A stretch of DNA of 6,161 nt from Pseudomonadota bacterium (lineage in GTDB: Bacteria; Pseudomonadota; Gammaproteobacteria; Burkholderiales; Burkholderiaceae), in NCBI GenBank assembly GCA_023441105.1, contig JAEZQX010000119.1:1-6161 (forward strand), written 5' to 3'. Within the stretch, counting starts at the first letter, position 1. Each line of letters starts with the position of its first letter. Below, in pieces: positions 1 to 6,161 of the stretch. The notes under the pieces are model-generated. The model was not told the DNA's origin. It did not search any database and was given only the letters and a program-made list of their open reading frames with translations. The position numbers were made by a program, and so were the translations under genes.

Positions 1-2
1 GG

Positions 3-227
3 GGGCGGGCCGCGGGCGCCGGCGCCATGGGCCAGCTGGCCGCCGGCGTCACCACCGACCTCGTCGGCAAGGTGAAGGCGGGCGAGCTGGTGGCGCATGT
101 CGCCGGACAGGTCGGCGGCAAGGGCGGCGGCAAGCCGGACTTTGCCATGGCGGGCGGCAGCGATGCCGCGGGAGTGGACAAGGCGCTGGCCTCGGTTAGA
201 CCGTGGGTGGCCCAAAGACTCGGGTAA
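3..227 (+). CDS. alaS: Alanyl-tRNA synthetase, C-terminal end only (5' partial)
   Basis: This is the last 74 codons of alanyl-tRNA synthetase, the class II enzyme that charges tRNA-Ala in the cytoplasm; the full protein is usually about 870-880 residues, so the catalytic and editing domains lie outside the window. The visible part is the C-terminal DHHA1/C-Ala region. It is recognised by the glycine-rich signature [17 protein letters not shown], followed by an ALASVRPWV tail, which matches my memory of E. coli AlaS ([17 protein letters not shown], then ALASVKGWV). The frame is open from the first bases of the window and ends at TAA (225-227). An internal ATG at 27 is not a start. The DNA before it holds a 12-bp palindrome (15-26) that simply encodes an Ala-Gly-Ala stretch. 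It is the first visible member of a same-strand gene series with the transporter, TusA-like and SDR genes. Confidence 0.94.
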   Translation, partial: GRAAGAGAMGQLAAGVTTDLVGKVKAGELVAHVAGQVGGKGGGKPDFAMAGGSDAAGVDKALASVRPWVAQRLG

Positions 228-258
228 GGCTGGTGGGCAACGCACCGGGCCGGCCGTC

Positions 259-1401
259 CTGAAGATCCTCGAGCTCACCGCGCTGGCGATCCTGGCGCAC
301 ATCAGCTTCAGTGGCGTGCGGGTCTGCCTGTCGCTGGCGGCCATCGATGCCGGCGCCGGCCCCCTGGTGATCGGCGCGCTGCTGTCACTGTTCGCGCTGG
401 TGCCGACCATCCTGTCGCTGATCGGCGGCCGCTGGATCGATCGCATCGGCGTGCGCTGGCCGCTGTTCTTCGGCACCGCCCTGATGGTGGTCGGCGGGCT
501 GCTTTCCTACCTGTTACCGCATCTCTATACGCTGTTCGCCACTTCGATCCTGGTCGGATCCGGCTTCCTGCTGTCGCAGCTGGTGATGCAGAAGATGACC
601 GGCGATCTCGGCCGCTCCACCGAACACCGGCGCAAGGTCTTCGGGATTCTCGCCGTCGGCTATTCCATCTCGGGCGTGGTCGGCCCGTCCTCGAGCGGCA
701 TCCTCTACGACAAGATCGGCGGCCCGGAAACCTTCCTGGTGCTGGCCGCGCTGTCGCTGCTGGTGATGTTCTGGCTGCAGGTGCGCCGCCGTCGCCTGCC
801 GGGGCCGGCGGCCGAGATGCCGGTGCAGCGGCGCTTCTCGGACCTGCTGAAGACACCGGAGCTGCGCCGCCTCTACCTCGCCGTCGGGCTGATCTCGTCG
901 TCCTGGGACGTCCACCAGTTCGTGGTCCCGATCTACGGCCGCGCCATCGGCCTGTCGGCCACGGAAGTCGGCTTCGTGCTCGGCGCCTTCGGCCTCGCGA
1001 CCCTGGTGGTGCGGCTGATCCTGCCGCTGTTCACCTCGCTCACCGAATGGACGGCGATCATGACGGCGCAAGTGGTGGCGACGGTCGTCTATATCTTCTA
1101 TCCGATGTTCGACCGCTTCGAGATCCTGATCGGCCTGTCGTTCGCGCTGGGCCTCGGGCTGGGAATCTCGCAGCCGATGGTGCTGTCGCTGATGCACCGG
1201 GTGACCCCGCCGGGAAGGATCGGCGAGGCCGCGGGCCTGCGGCTGATGATCGTCAACGGCACGCAGACCTTGCTGCCCTCGGTGTTCGGGGTGCTCGGCA
1301 GCGCCTTCGGCGTGGGGCTGTTGTTCTGGACCGTCGGGTCGATGGTGGGTCTGGGCGTGCTCAACCAGTGGCGGGCTGGCTACAATGACCGGCATGGATG
1401 A
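259..1401 (+). CDS. Major facilitator superfamily (MFS) transporter
   Basis: This is an inner-membrane secondary transporter of the MFS_1 type; the substrate cannot be told from sequence. Counting from CTG 259 it has 380 residues. It shows two halves of hydrophobic helices, about twelve in all, split by a basic cytoplasmic loop (about 174-205, with RRRR at 176-179). MFS motif A is clear after helix 2: G57, D61, R62, G64, R66. A motif C-like pattern is in helix 5: G139, G142-P143, G147, a feature often seen in drug:proton antiporters. The start is uncertain. The frame has no ATG, GTG or TTG between the alaS stop and GTG 316, which lies inside helix 1. CTG 259 leaves helix 1 intact but has no Shine-Dalgarno sequence. 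ATG 163 lies inside alaS and would add 32 Arg/Trp-rich, unlikely residues. The stop TGA (1399-1401) overlaps the next gene. It may be an efflux or metabolite transporter. Confidence 0.9.
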   Translation: MKILELTALAILAHISFSGVRVCLSLAAIDAGAGPLVIGALLSLFALVPTILSLIGGRWIDRIGVRWPLFFGTALMVVGGLLSYLLPHLYTLFATSILVGSGFLLSQLVMQKMTGDLGRSTEHRRKVFGILAVGYSISGVVGPSSSGILYDKIGGPETFLVLAALSLLVMFWLQVRRRRLPGPAAEMPVQRRFSDLLKTPELRRLYLAVGLISSSWDVHQFVVPIYGRAIGLSATEVGFVLGAFGLATLVVRLILPLFTSLTEWTAIMTAQVVATVVYIFYPMFDRFEILIGLSFALGLGLGISQPMVLSLMHRVTPPGRIGEAAGLRLMIVNGTQTLLPSVFGVLGSAFGVGLLFWTVGSMVGLGVLNQWRAGYNDRHG

Positions 1402-1672
1402 AACCGACACCCAGGGCAGCGCCCAGAACGGCAATGGCCACGGGATCGCCTTCGACGGCGCAGTGGATGCCCGCGGCCTCAACTGCCCGCTGCCGATCCT
1501 CAAGGCGAAGAAAGCGCTGGCCACCATCCAGAGCGGCCAGGTGCTCAAAGTCACTTCCACCGATCCAGGCTCCAAGCGCGACTTCGAAGCCTTCGCCCGC
1601 CAGACCGGCAACACCCTGGTCGGCCAGTTCGAGGCCGACCGGACGTGGACCTTCTACCTCAAGCGGCGCTGA
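1385..1672 (+). CDS. TusA-family sulfurtransferase / sulfur carrier protein
   Basis: This 95-residue cytoplasmic protein belongs to the TusA/SirA (YhhP) family. Family members carry sulfur as a cysteine persulfide, for example from IscS toward tRNA 2-thiouridine formation, molybdenum cofactor synthesis or sulfur oxidation. The defining motif is present: C34-P35-L36-P37, preceded by the usual DARGLN and followed by an amphipathic KAKKAL helix. A beta-alpha-beta core ends with DFEAFARQTGNTLV and a WTFYLKRR strand. The first 20 or so residues form an extension rich in Gly, Asn and Gln that is not part of the fold. ATG 1385 overlaps the transporter's last 17 bases in another frame; ATG 1394 is an equally possible start, giving 92 residues. 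Neither has a strong ribosome binding site, which suggests translational coupling to the transporter. TusA paralogues differ in role, so I give no gene symbol. Loss of Cys34 would argue against the call, and it is present. Confidence 0.93.
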   Translation: MTGMDETDTQGSAQNGNGHGIAFDGAVDARGLNCPLPILKAKKALATIQSGQVLKVTSTDPGSKRDFEAFARQTGNTLVGQFEADRTWTFYLKRR

Positions 1673-1678
1673 CGCGCC

Positions 1679-1682
1679 GGAG
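1679..1682 (+). promoter_or_regulatory. Shine-Dalgarno sequence for the SDR gene
   Basis: GGAG ends nine bases before ATG 1692, in the 19-nt gap after the TusA-like stop. It supports ATG 1692 as the SDR start rather than the longer open frame that runs back through the TusA-like gene to 1398. Confidence 0.6.
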
Positions 1683-1691
1683 CGACCCAGC

Positions 1692-2429
1692 ATGAACTTC
1701 AGCTTCGATTTCACCCGCAAGCGGGTCCTGGTCACCGGCGGCGTGTCCGGCATCGGCCGGGCGGTGTCGATGGCATTCCTGGCCTCCGGAGCCGAGGTGA
1801 TCGCCTGTGGTCTCACCGAACAGGAGCTGAAGGCGGCGCGCGCCGATCCGGCCTTCGCGCGCATCAACGTGGTCAGGCTCGACGTGACCGACAAGTCGGC
1901 GGTGGATGCCCTGATCGCCGAGCAGCCGTCGCTCGACGTGGTGGTGACCAGCGCCGGCATCATCCGCCGGGACGCCGAGCACGACCCCGAAGTCTTCGAC
2001 CAGGTCATCGACGTCAACCTCTCCGGCAGCATGCGGGTGGCCACGGCGGCGCGGCCGCTGCTTGCCCGCAGCAAGGGCTCCATCGTGCTGGTCGGATCGG
2101 TGATGTCGTACTTCGGCGGCCCGCGGCAGCCCGCCTACTCGGCCTCCAAGGGCGCCATCCGCAACCTCACCATGTCGCTCGCCTGCGCCTACGGACCCGA
2201 CGAGATCAGGGTGAACGCCGTGGCGCCCGGCTGGGTCATCACCGACCTCTCGCGCGGCGCGCGCGAGAACCGGGAGCGCAATGCGATGATCATGGGCCGC
2301 TCGCCGCTCGGGCGCTGGGCGCAGCCGGCCGAGATCGCAGACCCGGTGCTGTTCCTGGCGTCCGACGCCGCCCGCTTCATGACCGGCACCGTGATGCTGG
2401 TGGACGGCGGCTACACCAGCGTCGGCTAG
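1692..2429 (+). CDS. Short-chain dehydrogenase/reductase (SDR), classical type
   Basis: This 245-residue NAD(P)-dependent oxidoreductase has a single Rossmann fold and is normal in length for a classical SDR. The cofactor-binding motif TGGVSGIG is at 15-22. D64-V65 marks the end of beta 3. The usual NNAG is replaced by T86-S87-A88-G89. The catalytic tetrad is complete: N109, S136, Y149 and K153 in YSASK. The conserved PG follows at 179-180, and the C-terminal end carries a typical GTVMLVDGGYTSVG tail, as in FabG-like enzymes. At the end of beta 2, where Asp (NAD) or Arg (NADP) usually decides cofactor choice, the residues are G40-L41, so cofactor preference is unclear. No signal peptide is seen. 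The start is supported by GGAG upstream and by the motif reaching residue 15. It follows the TusA-like gene by 19 nt, likely in the same transcript. The substrate (alcohol, sugar, acyl or steroid) cannot be stated. Confidence 0.94.
   Translation: MNFSFDFTRKRVLVTGGVSGIGRAVSMAFLASGAEVIACGLTEQELKAARADPAFARINVVRLDVTDKSAVDALIAEQPSLDVVVTSAGIIRRDAEHDPEVFDQVIDVNLSGSMRVATAARPLLARSKGSIVLVGSVMSYFGGPRQPAYSASKGAIRNLTMSLACAYGPDEIRVNAVAPGWVITDLSRGARENRERNAMIMGRSPLGRWAQPAEIADPVLFLASDAARFMTGTVMLVDGGYTSVG
2248..2268. repeat. Perfect 9-bp inverted repeat inside the SDR gene
   Basis: The arms TCTCGCGCG (2248-2256) and CGCGCGAGA (2260-2268) are exact reverse complements around a GCG loop. Almost all pairs are G-C, so the mRNA hairpin would be very stable. 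It encodes the DLSRGARE loop after the catalytic core, a region that covers the substrate in SDRs. It may be only a by-product of GC-rich arginine and alanine codons. Confidence 0.5.
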
Positions 2430-2431
2430 AA

Positions 2432-2442
2432 CCTGGACCAGG
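2432..2442. repeat. Small palindrome beside the convergent hairpin
   Basis: CCTGG and CCAGG flank a central A and are perfect 5-bp inverted arms. It sits two bases after the SDR stop codon and shares three bases with the larger palindrome that follows. The sequence CCTGG/CCAGG recurs in the core of that larger palindrome, so the two could form alternative stem-loops. Too short to call functional by itself. Confidence 0.35.
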
Positions 2443-2460
2443 AGCCTGGGCCAGGCTCCT
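2440..2460. terminator. Hairpin between convergent genes, possible bidirectional terminator
   Basis: AGGAGCCTGG (2440-2449) and CCAGGCTCCT (2451-2460) are perfect 10-bp inverted arms around one G. As RNA this gives about an 8-bp GC-rich stem with a five-base loop. It lies between the SDR stop (2427-2429) and the valS stop (2459-2461, TAG on the minus strand) and overlaps the latter. This position fits transcript end formation for both units. Neither side has a run of T residues, so it is not a textbook intrinsic terminator. On the minus strand the stem is preceded by GTAG, the foot typical of REP elements, so it could instead be a REP-like repeat. Confidence 0.45.
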
Positions 2461-5400
2461 ACCCGAGCCGGCCGCGCTGCTCCTCGACTTTCTGCCGCGC
2501 GGCGTCGAACTGCGCCAGCCGCTCGCGCTCCTGAGCGACCACTGTCGCCGGCGCCCGCTCGACGAAGGCCGGGCTCGCCAGCTTCGCCTGCGCCTTGCCG
2601 ATCTCCCCCTGCAGCCGGGCGAGCTCCTTGTCGAGCCGCGAGCGCTCGGCCGCGACGTCGATCTCGATCCTGAGCATCAGGCGGTGCGCGCCGACCACCT
2701 GCACCGGCGCCATTGCGTCGCTCGGCAACTCGGCGACCACGTCCACCGACGACAGCTTCGCCAGCCCCGGGATGTACGGCACCATGTCGCGCAGCCGCTC
2801 GGCATCGCCGGCGACCAGCAGCGGCACCTTCTGCTGCGGGCCGATGTTCATCTCGCCGCGGAGCGCGCGGCAGGCGTCGATCAGCGATTTCAGCTCGGCG
2901 ACCCAGGCTTCCGAGGCTTCGTCGATCTTTGCCGGCTGCGACTGCGGATAGGCCTGCAACATCAGCGAATGGCGCTGCTCGCGCAACGCCTCCGCGAGCT
3001 CCTCGCCGGCCAGCCGCTGCACGCCGCGATCGCCGTAGCGCATCGCCAGGGGAGCGACCTTCTGCCACAGCTCCTCGGTGATGAACGGAATGATCGGATG
3101 GGCAAGCCGCAGGACCGTCTCCAGCACCGACAGCAGGGTCCGGCGGGTGGCGCGCTGGGTGGCGGCGTCGGGATGCTGCAGGTTGACCTTGGCCAGCTCC
3201 AGGTACCAGTCGCAGTATTCGTTCCAGACGAAGGCATAGATGGCGCCGGCGGCCTGGTCGAAGCGGTACTCCTCGATGGCGCGCTCGACTTCCGCTTCCG
3301 TGCGCTGCAGCTGCGAGACGATCCAGCGATCGACCGCGCCGAAGTGCAGGTAGCCGCCCGGCACGCACTGGTCGGGCGTGTGCGGCGCGAAGCCGTTGTC
3401 CTTGCCCTGGACGTTCATCAGCACGAAGCGGGTCGCATTCCAGAGCTTGTTGCAGAAGTTGCGGTAGCCCTCGCAGCGGTTGATGTCGAAGTTGAGCGTG
3501 CGCGAGAACGACGCGAGCGACGCGAAGGTGAAGCGCACCGCATCGGCGCCGAAGGCAGGAATGCCTTTCGGGAAGGTCTTGCGGATGTACTTCTGGATGC
3601 GGGCGCTGTGCTCCGACTTCAGCAGCCCCACGGTGGACTTGGCGAGCAGCTCGTCGAGCCCGATGCCGTCGATCAGGTCCAGCGGATCCAGCGTGTTGCC
3701 CTTGGACTTGGACATCTTCTGGCCTTCCGCGTCGCGCACGATGGCGTTGATGTAGACGTGGCGGAAGGGGACCTTGCCGGTGAAGTACCGGGTCATCATC
3801 ACCATCCGGGCGACCCAGAAGAAGATGATGTCGTTGCCGGTGATCAGCACCGACGACGGCAGGTAGCGCTCCTGGTCGAGCTGCGACTGCGGGGTCGCGT
3901 CCGGCCAGCCGAGCGAGGTGAACGGCACCAGTGCCGACGAGAACCAGGTGTCGAGCACGTCCGGATCGCGTGTGAGAGGGCCTTCATGGCCGGCCTCGCG
4001 GGCCTGGGCGATGGCGTCCGCCTCCGATGCCGCGACGAACAGCTGGCCGTCGGCACCGTACCAGGCGGGAATCTGGTGACCCCACCAGAGCTGGCGCGAG
4101 ATGCACCAGTCCTGGATGCCTTCGAGCCAGTGGTTGTAGGTGCTGGCCCAGTGCTCGGGATAGAAGCGCACGGCGCCGCTCGACACCGCCTCCAGGGCCG
4201 GCAGGGTGATGGCCGCATGGCCGCCGATCCGTCCGTCGGGCTGGCGCTGGCGGGTCAGGTCGACGAACCATTGGTCGGTGAGCATCGGCTCGACCACTTC
4301 GTTGGTGCGGCCGCAGATCGGCACCATGTGGCGATGGGCAATGGTCTTCACCAGCAGCCCGGCCGCTTCGAGATCCGCCACCACCCGCTCGCGCGCCACG
4401 TAGCGGTTCAGCCCGCGATAGGCTTCGGGGACTTCGCCGTTCATGTTGGCGTCGAAGTCCATGATCACGATCAGCGGGATGCCATGGCGCTGGGCGGCGG
4501 CATAGTCGTTGAAGTCGTGCGCGCCGGTGATCTTGACGCAGCCGCTGCCGAACTCGGGGTCGACGAAGTCGTCGGCGATGATCGGGATACGGCGATTGCA
4601 CAGCGGCAGGTCGACCAGGCGTCCCACCAGGTGCCGGTAACGCGGGTCGTCCGGATGAACCGCCAGCGCCCCGTCGCCCAGCATCGTCTCCGGCCGGGTG
4701 GTGGCAATCGTCATGCCGGCGAGCGGCGTGCCGTCGCCCGATGGCTGCGGGCCGTCCGAGAACGGGTAGAGGATGTGCCACATGTGGCCGTCGCGCTCCA
4801 CCATGTCGACCTCGAGGTCGGAGACGGCGGTGCGCAGCACCGGATCCCAGTTCACCAGCCGCTTGCCGCGATAGATGAGCCCCGCCTGGTAGAGCTGCAC
4901 GAATACCTCCACCACGGCGCGCGACATCCGCGCGTCCATCGTGAAGTAGCCGGCGTTCTGCCCTTCGGTGTCGGCATACGGCCAGTTGGCCGAGTCTCCA
5001 AGCCGCCGCATCTGCCGGGTGATGGTGGCGCCGGACTCCTGCTTCCAGTTCCAGACGCGGGCGACGAACTCCTCGCGTCCGAGGTCGTGGCGGCTCCGGC
5101 CCTGGGCTTGCAACTGGCGTTCCACCACGATCTGGGTGGCGATGCCGGCATGGTCGGTGCCCACCACCCAGTTGGTGTCGTGCCCCTTCATCCGGTGGTA
5201 GCGGATGAGGGTGTCCATCAGCGTCTGCTGGAACGCGTGGCCCATATGCAGCGTGCCGGTGACGTTGGGCGGCGGCAGCTGGATGCTGTAGGTGGGCTGG
5301 CCGGCGCCGTCGGCCTGTGCGGCAGGCTGGTTGGCGAAATAGCCGCGGCTCTCCCAGAGCGGGTACCAGCGGGCCTCGATCGGCGCCGGCTCGAAGCTCT

Positions 5401-5512
5401 TGGGCAGCGCGTCGACGTCGCTGGTCGCCGCCGCCACGGCGCCGGCAGGCTCGGCGGCGACGGAGGGCAGGGCGCTCGGCGGGACGTTCTGTGGGGAGGT
5501 GGCAGGTTTCAT
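2459..5512 (-). CDS. valS: Valyl-tRNA synthetase (valine--tRNA ligase)
   Basis: This class Ia aminoacyl-tRNA synthetase attaches valine to tRNA-Val and hydrolyses mischarged Thr-tRNA-Val. It is complete at 1017 residues; E. coli ValS has 951. In order: a 37-residue Ala/Pro/Ser-rich extension; the first half of the Rossmann catalytic domain with the HIGH motif as H89-M90-G91-H92; the CP1 editing domain, about 265-440, with [10 protein letters not shown] (271-280) and AHDFNDY (331-337); the second catalytic half with [12 protein letters not shown] (559-570) and K599-M600-S601-K602-S603; the anticodon-binding helical domain, about 725-890, with LRGEMNI (884-890); and a C-terminal coiled coil, about 950-1015, that contacts tRNA. 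The editing motif reads TGAHD where E. coli has TPAHD. ATG 5512 follows the upstream gene's TGA directly, in the same frame, with no strong Shine-Dalgarno sequence, so translation is probably coupled. The next in-frame Met is residue 90, so the start is firm. Confidence 0.99.
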   Translation of the reverse strand: MKPATSPQNVPPSALPSVAAEPAGAVAAATSDVDALPKSFEPAPIEARWYPLWESRGYFANQPAAQADGAGQPTYSIQLPPPNVTGTLHMGHAFQQTLMDTLIRYHRMKGHDTNWVVGTDHAGIATQIVVERQLQAQGRSRHDLGREEFVARVWNWKQESGATITRQMRRLGDSANWPYADTEGQNAGYFTMDARMSRAVVEVFVQLYQAGLIYRGKRLVNWDPVLRTAVSDLEVDMVERDGHMWHILYPFSDGPQPSGDGTPLAGMTIATTRPETMLGDGALAVHPDDPRYRHLVGRLVDLPLCNRRIPIIADDFVDPEFGSGCVKITGAHDFNDYAAAQRHGIPLIVIMDFDANMNGEVPEAYRGLNRYVARERVVADLEAAGLLVKTIAHRHMVPICGRTNEVVEPMLTDQWFVDLTRQRQPDGRIGGHAAITLPALEAVSSGAVRFYPEHWASTYNHWLEGIQDWCISRQLWWGHQIPAWYGADGQLFVAASEADAIAQAREAGHEGPLTRDPDVLDTWFSSALVPFTSLGWPDATPQSQLDQERYLPSSVLITGNDIIFFWVARMVMMTRYFTGKVPFRHVYINAIVRDAEGQKMSKSKGNTLDPLDLIDGIGLDELLAKSTVGLLKSEHSARIQKYIRKTFPKGIPAFGADAVRFTFASLASFSRTLNFDINRCEGYRNFCNKLWNATRFVLMNVQGKDNGFAPHTPDQCVPGGYLHFGAVDRWIVSQLQRTEAEVERAIEEYRFDQAAGAIYAFVWNEYCDWYLELAKVNLQHPDAATQRATRRTLLSVLETVLRLAHPIIPFITEELWQKVAPLAMRYGDRGVQRLAGEELAEALREQRHSLMLQAYPQSQPAKIDEASEAWVAELKSLIDACRALRGEMNIGPQQKVPLLVAGDAERLRDMVPYIPGLAKLSSVDVVAELPSDAMAPVQVVGAHRLMLRIEIDVAAERSRLDKELARLQGEIGKAQAKLASPAFVERAPATVVAQERERLAQFDAARQKVEEQRGRLG

Positions 5513-6161
5513 TCAGCTCGGGCGTGAGGATCGGTTGCGTTTCGCGATCTCGGCGTGCAGCCGTGTCAGCTCTTCGGTGACCGCACGGGCGACGATGTCG
5601 CGGATCATTCGGTTGAGCGCGTCATGCAGCTCATGGACGACGGTTTCGGCGGCCCGCTCGAGCACCGGCGTGAGGGTGTTTTGCAGTTGCGCGTCGAGCA
5701 GCGCATCGGAGCGGCGCAGCAGCCGCTCAAGCACATTCTCGCGCACCCGCTGCCCCAGGTCCCCCCAGTCGACCTCCGCCAGCGTCTGCGGCAGGTCCTC
5801 GGTATCGTAGCGGGGCACCTGCACCACTTCGGTCAGCATCGGGATGTCGGCCGCCGCCGCGGCCGCGACGCTGCCCGGCTCCGGCGGGATCGGCGCATTG
5901 TGCGCCCGATGCTCGACCAGGTCGTCGAGCTCGCCCACCTCCCCGAGATCCTCCAGCTCGCCGAGCTCCGACAGGTCGACCTGCTCATTGAGCGATTCCA
6001 GGTCGTCGTCATCGTCGTCTTCGCCGGCGCCGCCATCGGGCGCATCCTGCCGGGGCATGCTGCTGTCGCCGCCGCCGCCGTTCCCATCGTCGCGCAGGTC
6101 GCGCCGCTCGCCGCCGGCGCCGCGGTCGTTGCCGGGCGCGGCCGCTGCATCCGGCTTCGGC
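5513..6161 (-). CDS. Hypothetical acidic and helical protein upstream of valS (probably 5' partial)
   Basis: I do not recognise a characterised function. Counting from ATG 6058 there are 181 residues: an acidic segment with six Asp (14-19), a leucine/acid repeat (about 28-48, GELEDL and GELDDL), an Ala/Pro linker (51-70), the short motif DIPMLTEVV (71-79), and an amphipathic helical C-terminal half (95-175) likely to form coiled coil. The tail is basic. No signal peptide or membrane segment is visible. The frame stays open from 6059 to the window edge and adds 34 Gly/Asp/Ala-rich codons with strongly GC-biased third positions (31 of 34 by my count), so the true start probably lies further upstream; ATG 6058 has no clear ribosome binding site. 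Small proteins with an IP-LTEVV motif lie between holC and valS in some betaproteobacteria (the DUF2486-type proteins of Burkholderia, from memory); membership is a guess. It abuts valS without spacer, so it is co-transcribed with it. Confidence 0.8.
   Translation of the reverse strand, partial: PKPDAAAAPGNDRGAGGERRDLRDDGNGGGGDSSMPRQDAPDGGAGEDDDDDDLESLNEQVDLSELGELEDLGEVGELDDLVEHRAHNAPIPPEPGSVAAAAAADIPMLTEVVQVPRYDTEDLPQTLAEVDWGDLGQRVRENVLERLLRRSDALLDAQLQNTLTPVLERAAETVVHELHDALNRMIRDIVARAVTEELTRLHAEIAKRNRSSRPS

Noticed and set aside
15..26. 12-bp perfect palindrome of G and C at the left edge
   Set aside because: It lies in the alaS reading frame and encodes an Ala-Gly-Ala stretch; codon bias explains it.
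248..255. GGCCGGCC palindrome just before the transporter's possible CTG start
   Set aside because: Eight bases of G and C are expected often in such DNA, and no loop or promoter elements accompany it.
228..258. Possible promoter between alaS and the transporter
   Set aside because: The 31-nt gap has no recognisable -10 or -35 element and is too short and GC-rich to support one.
514..1614. A 366-codon minus-strand open frame opposite the transporter and TusA-like genes
   Set aside because: The product is Gln/His/Arg-rich without motifs, and the plus strand carries clear MFS and CPxP signatures over the same bases.
1398..2429. A longer SDR start at ATG 1398 giving a 343-residue fusion
   Set aside because: The added 98 residues are Ser/Arg/Pro-rich shadow translation of the TusA-like gene. 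ATG 1692 has a GGAG ribosome binding site and places the TGxxxGIG motif at the normal distance from the N-terminus.
1659..3368. A 569-codon open frame on the minus strand across the 3' end of valS and the whole SDR gene
   Set aside because: It overlaps two well-supported genes in other frames and gives an Arg/Ala/Gly-rich product without motifs, as expected from GC-rich shadow frames.
2684..5527. A 947-codon open frame on the plus strand, antisense to valS
   Set aside because: Its first codon position lies opposite the valS third position. valS third positions are nearly always G or C, so T (needed for any stop) almost never falls there. The frame is a by-product of codon bias; its product is His/Arg/Val-rich with no recognisable domain.

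Overview
The window is GC-rich, densely packed bacterial chromosome, most likely from a beta- or gammaproteobacterium. The evidence is very GC-rich third codon positions, a 1017-residue valyl-tRNA synthetase that reads like the beta/gammaproteobacterial type, an alaS 3' end followed by a TusA-family gene, and a small unnamed acidic gene just upstream of valS, in the space between holC and valS in the beta/gamma pepA-holC-valS cluster. I cannot name the genus from sequence alone. No RNA gene, CRISPR array, insertion sequence or phage gene is visible, and no stretch above 300 bases lacks a gene.

Plus strand, left half (1-2429): the last 74 codons of alaS; a 12-helix-type major facilitator transporter whose start codon is unclear; a TusA-family small sulfur-carrier protein overlapping the transporter's 3' end; and a complete classical short-chain dehydrogenase/reductase (SDR). 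All point the same way with gaps of 31 nt or less, or overlaps, so they look like one transcription unit. Minus strand, right half (6161-2459): a hypothetical acidic/helical protein, probably open at the window edge, followed with no spacer by valS. The two units converge on a 29-nt gap holding two palindromes, one of which includes the valS stop codon.

Most of the content is housekeeping: aminoacylation of tRNA-Ala and tRNA-Val, a persulfide carrier, a transporter and an oxidoreductase. I see no convincing new multi-gene system. The points most worth a second look are: (1) the upstream hypothetical gene and valS are in the same reading frame, separated only by one TGA; (2) a REP-like palindrome with a GTAG foot at the convergent 3' ends of the SDR gene and valS; (3) the transporter has no ATG, GTG or TTG start between the alaS stop and its first membrane helix; (4) the acidic, internally repetitive protein encoded before valS has no function I can assign.
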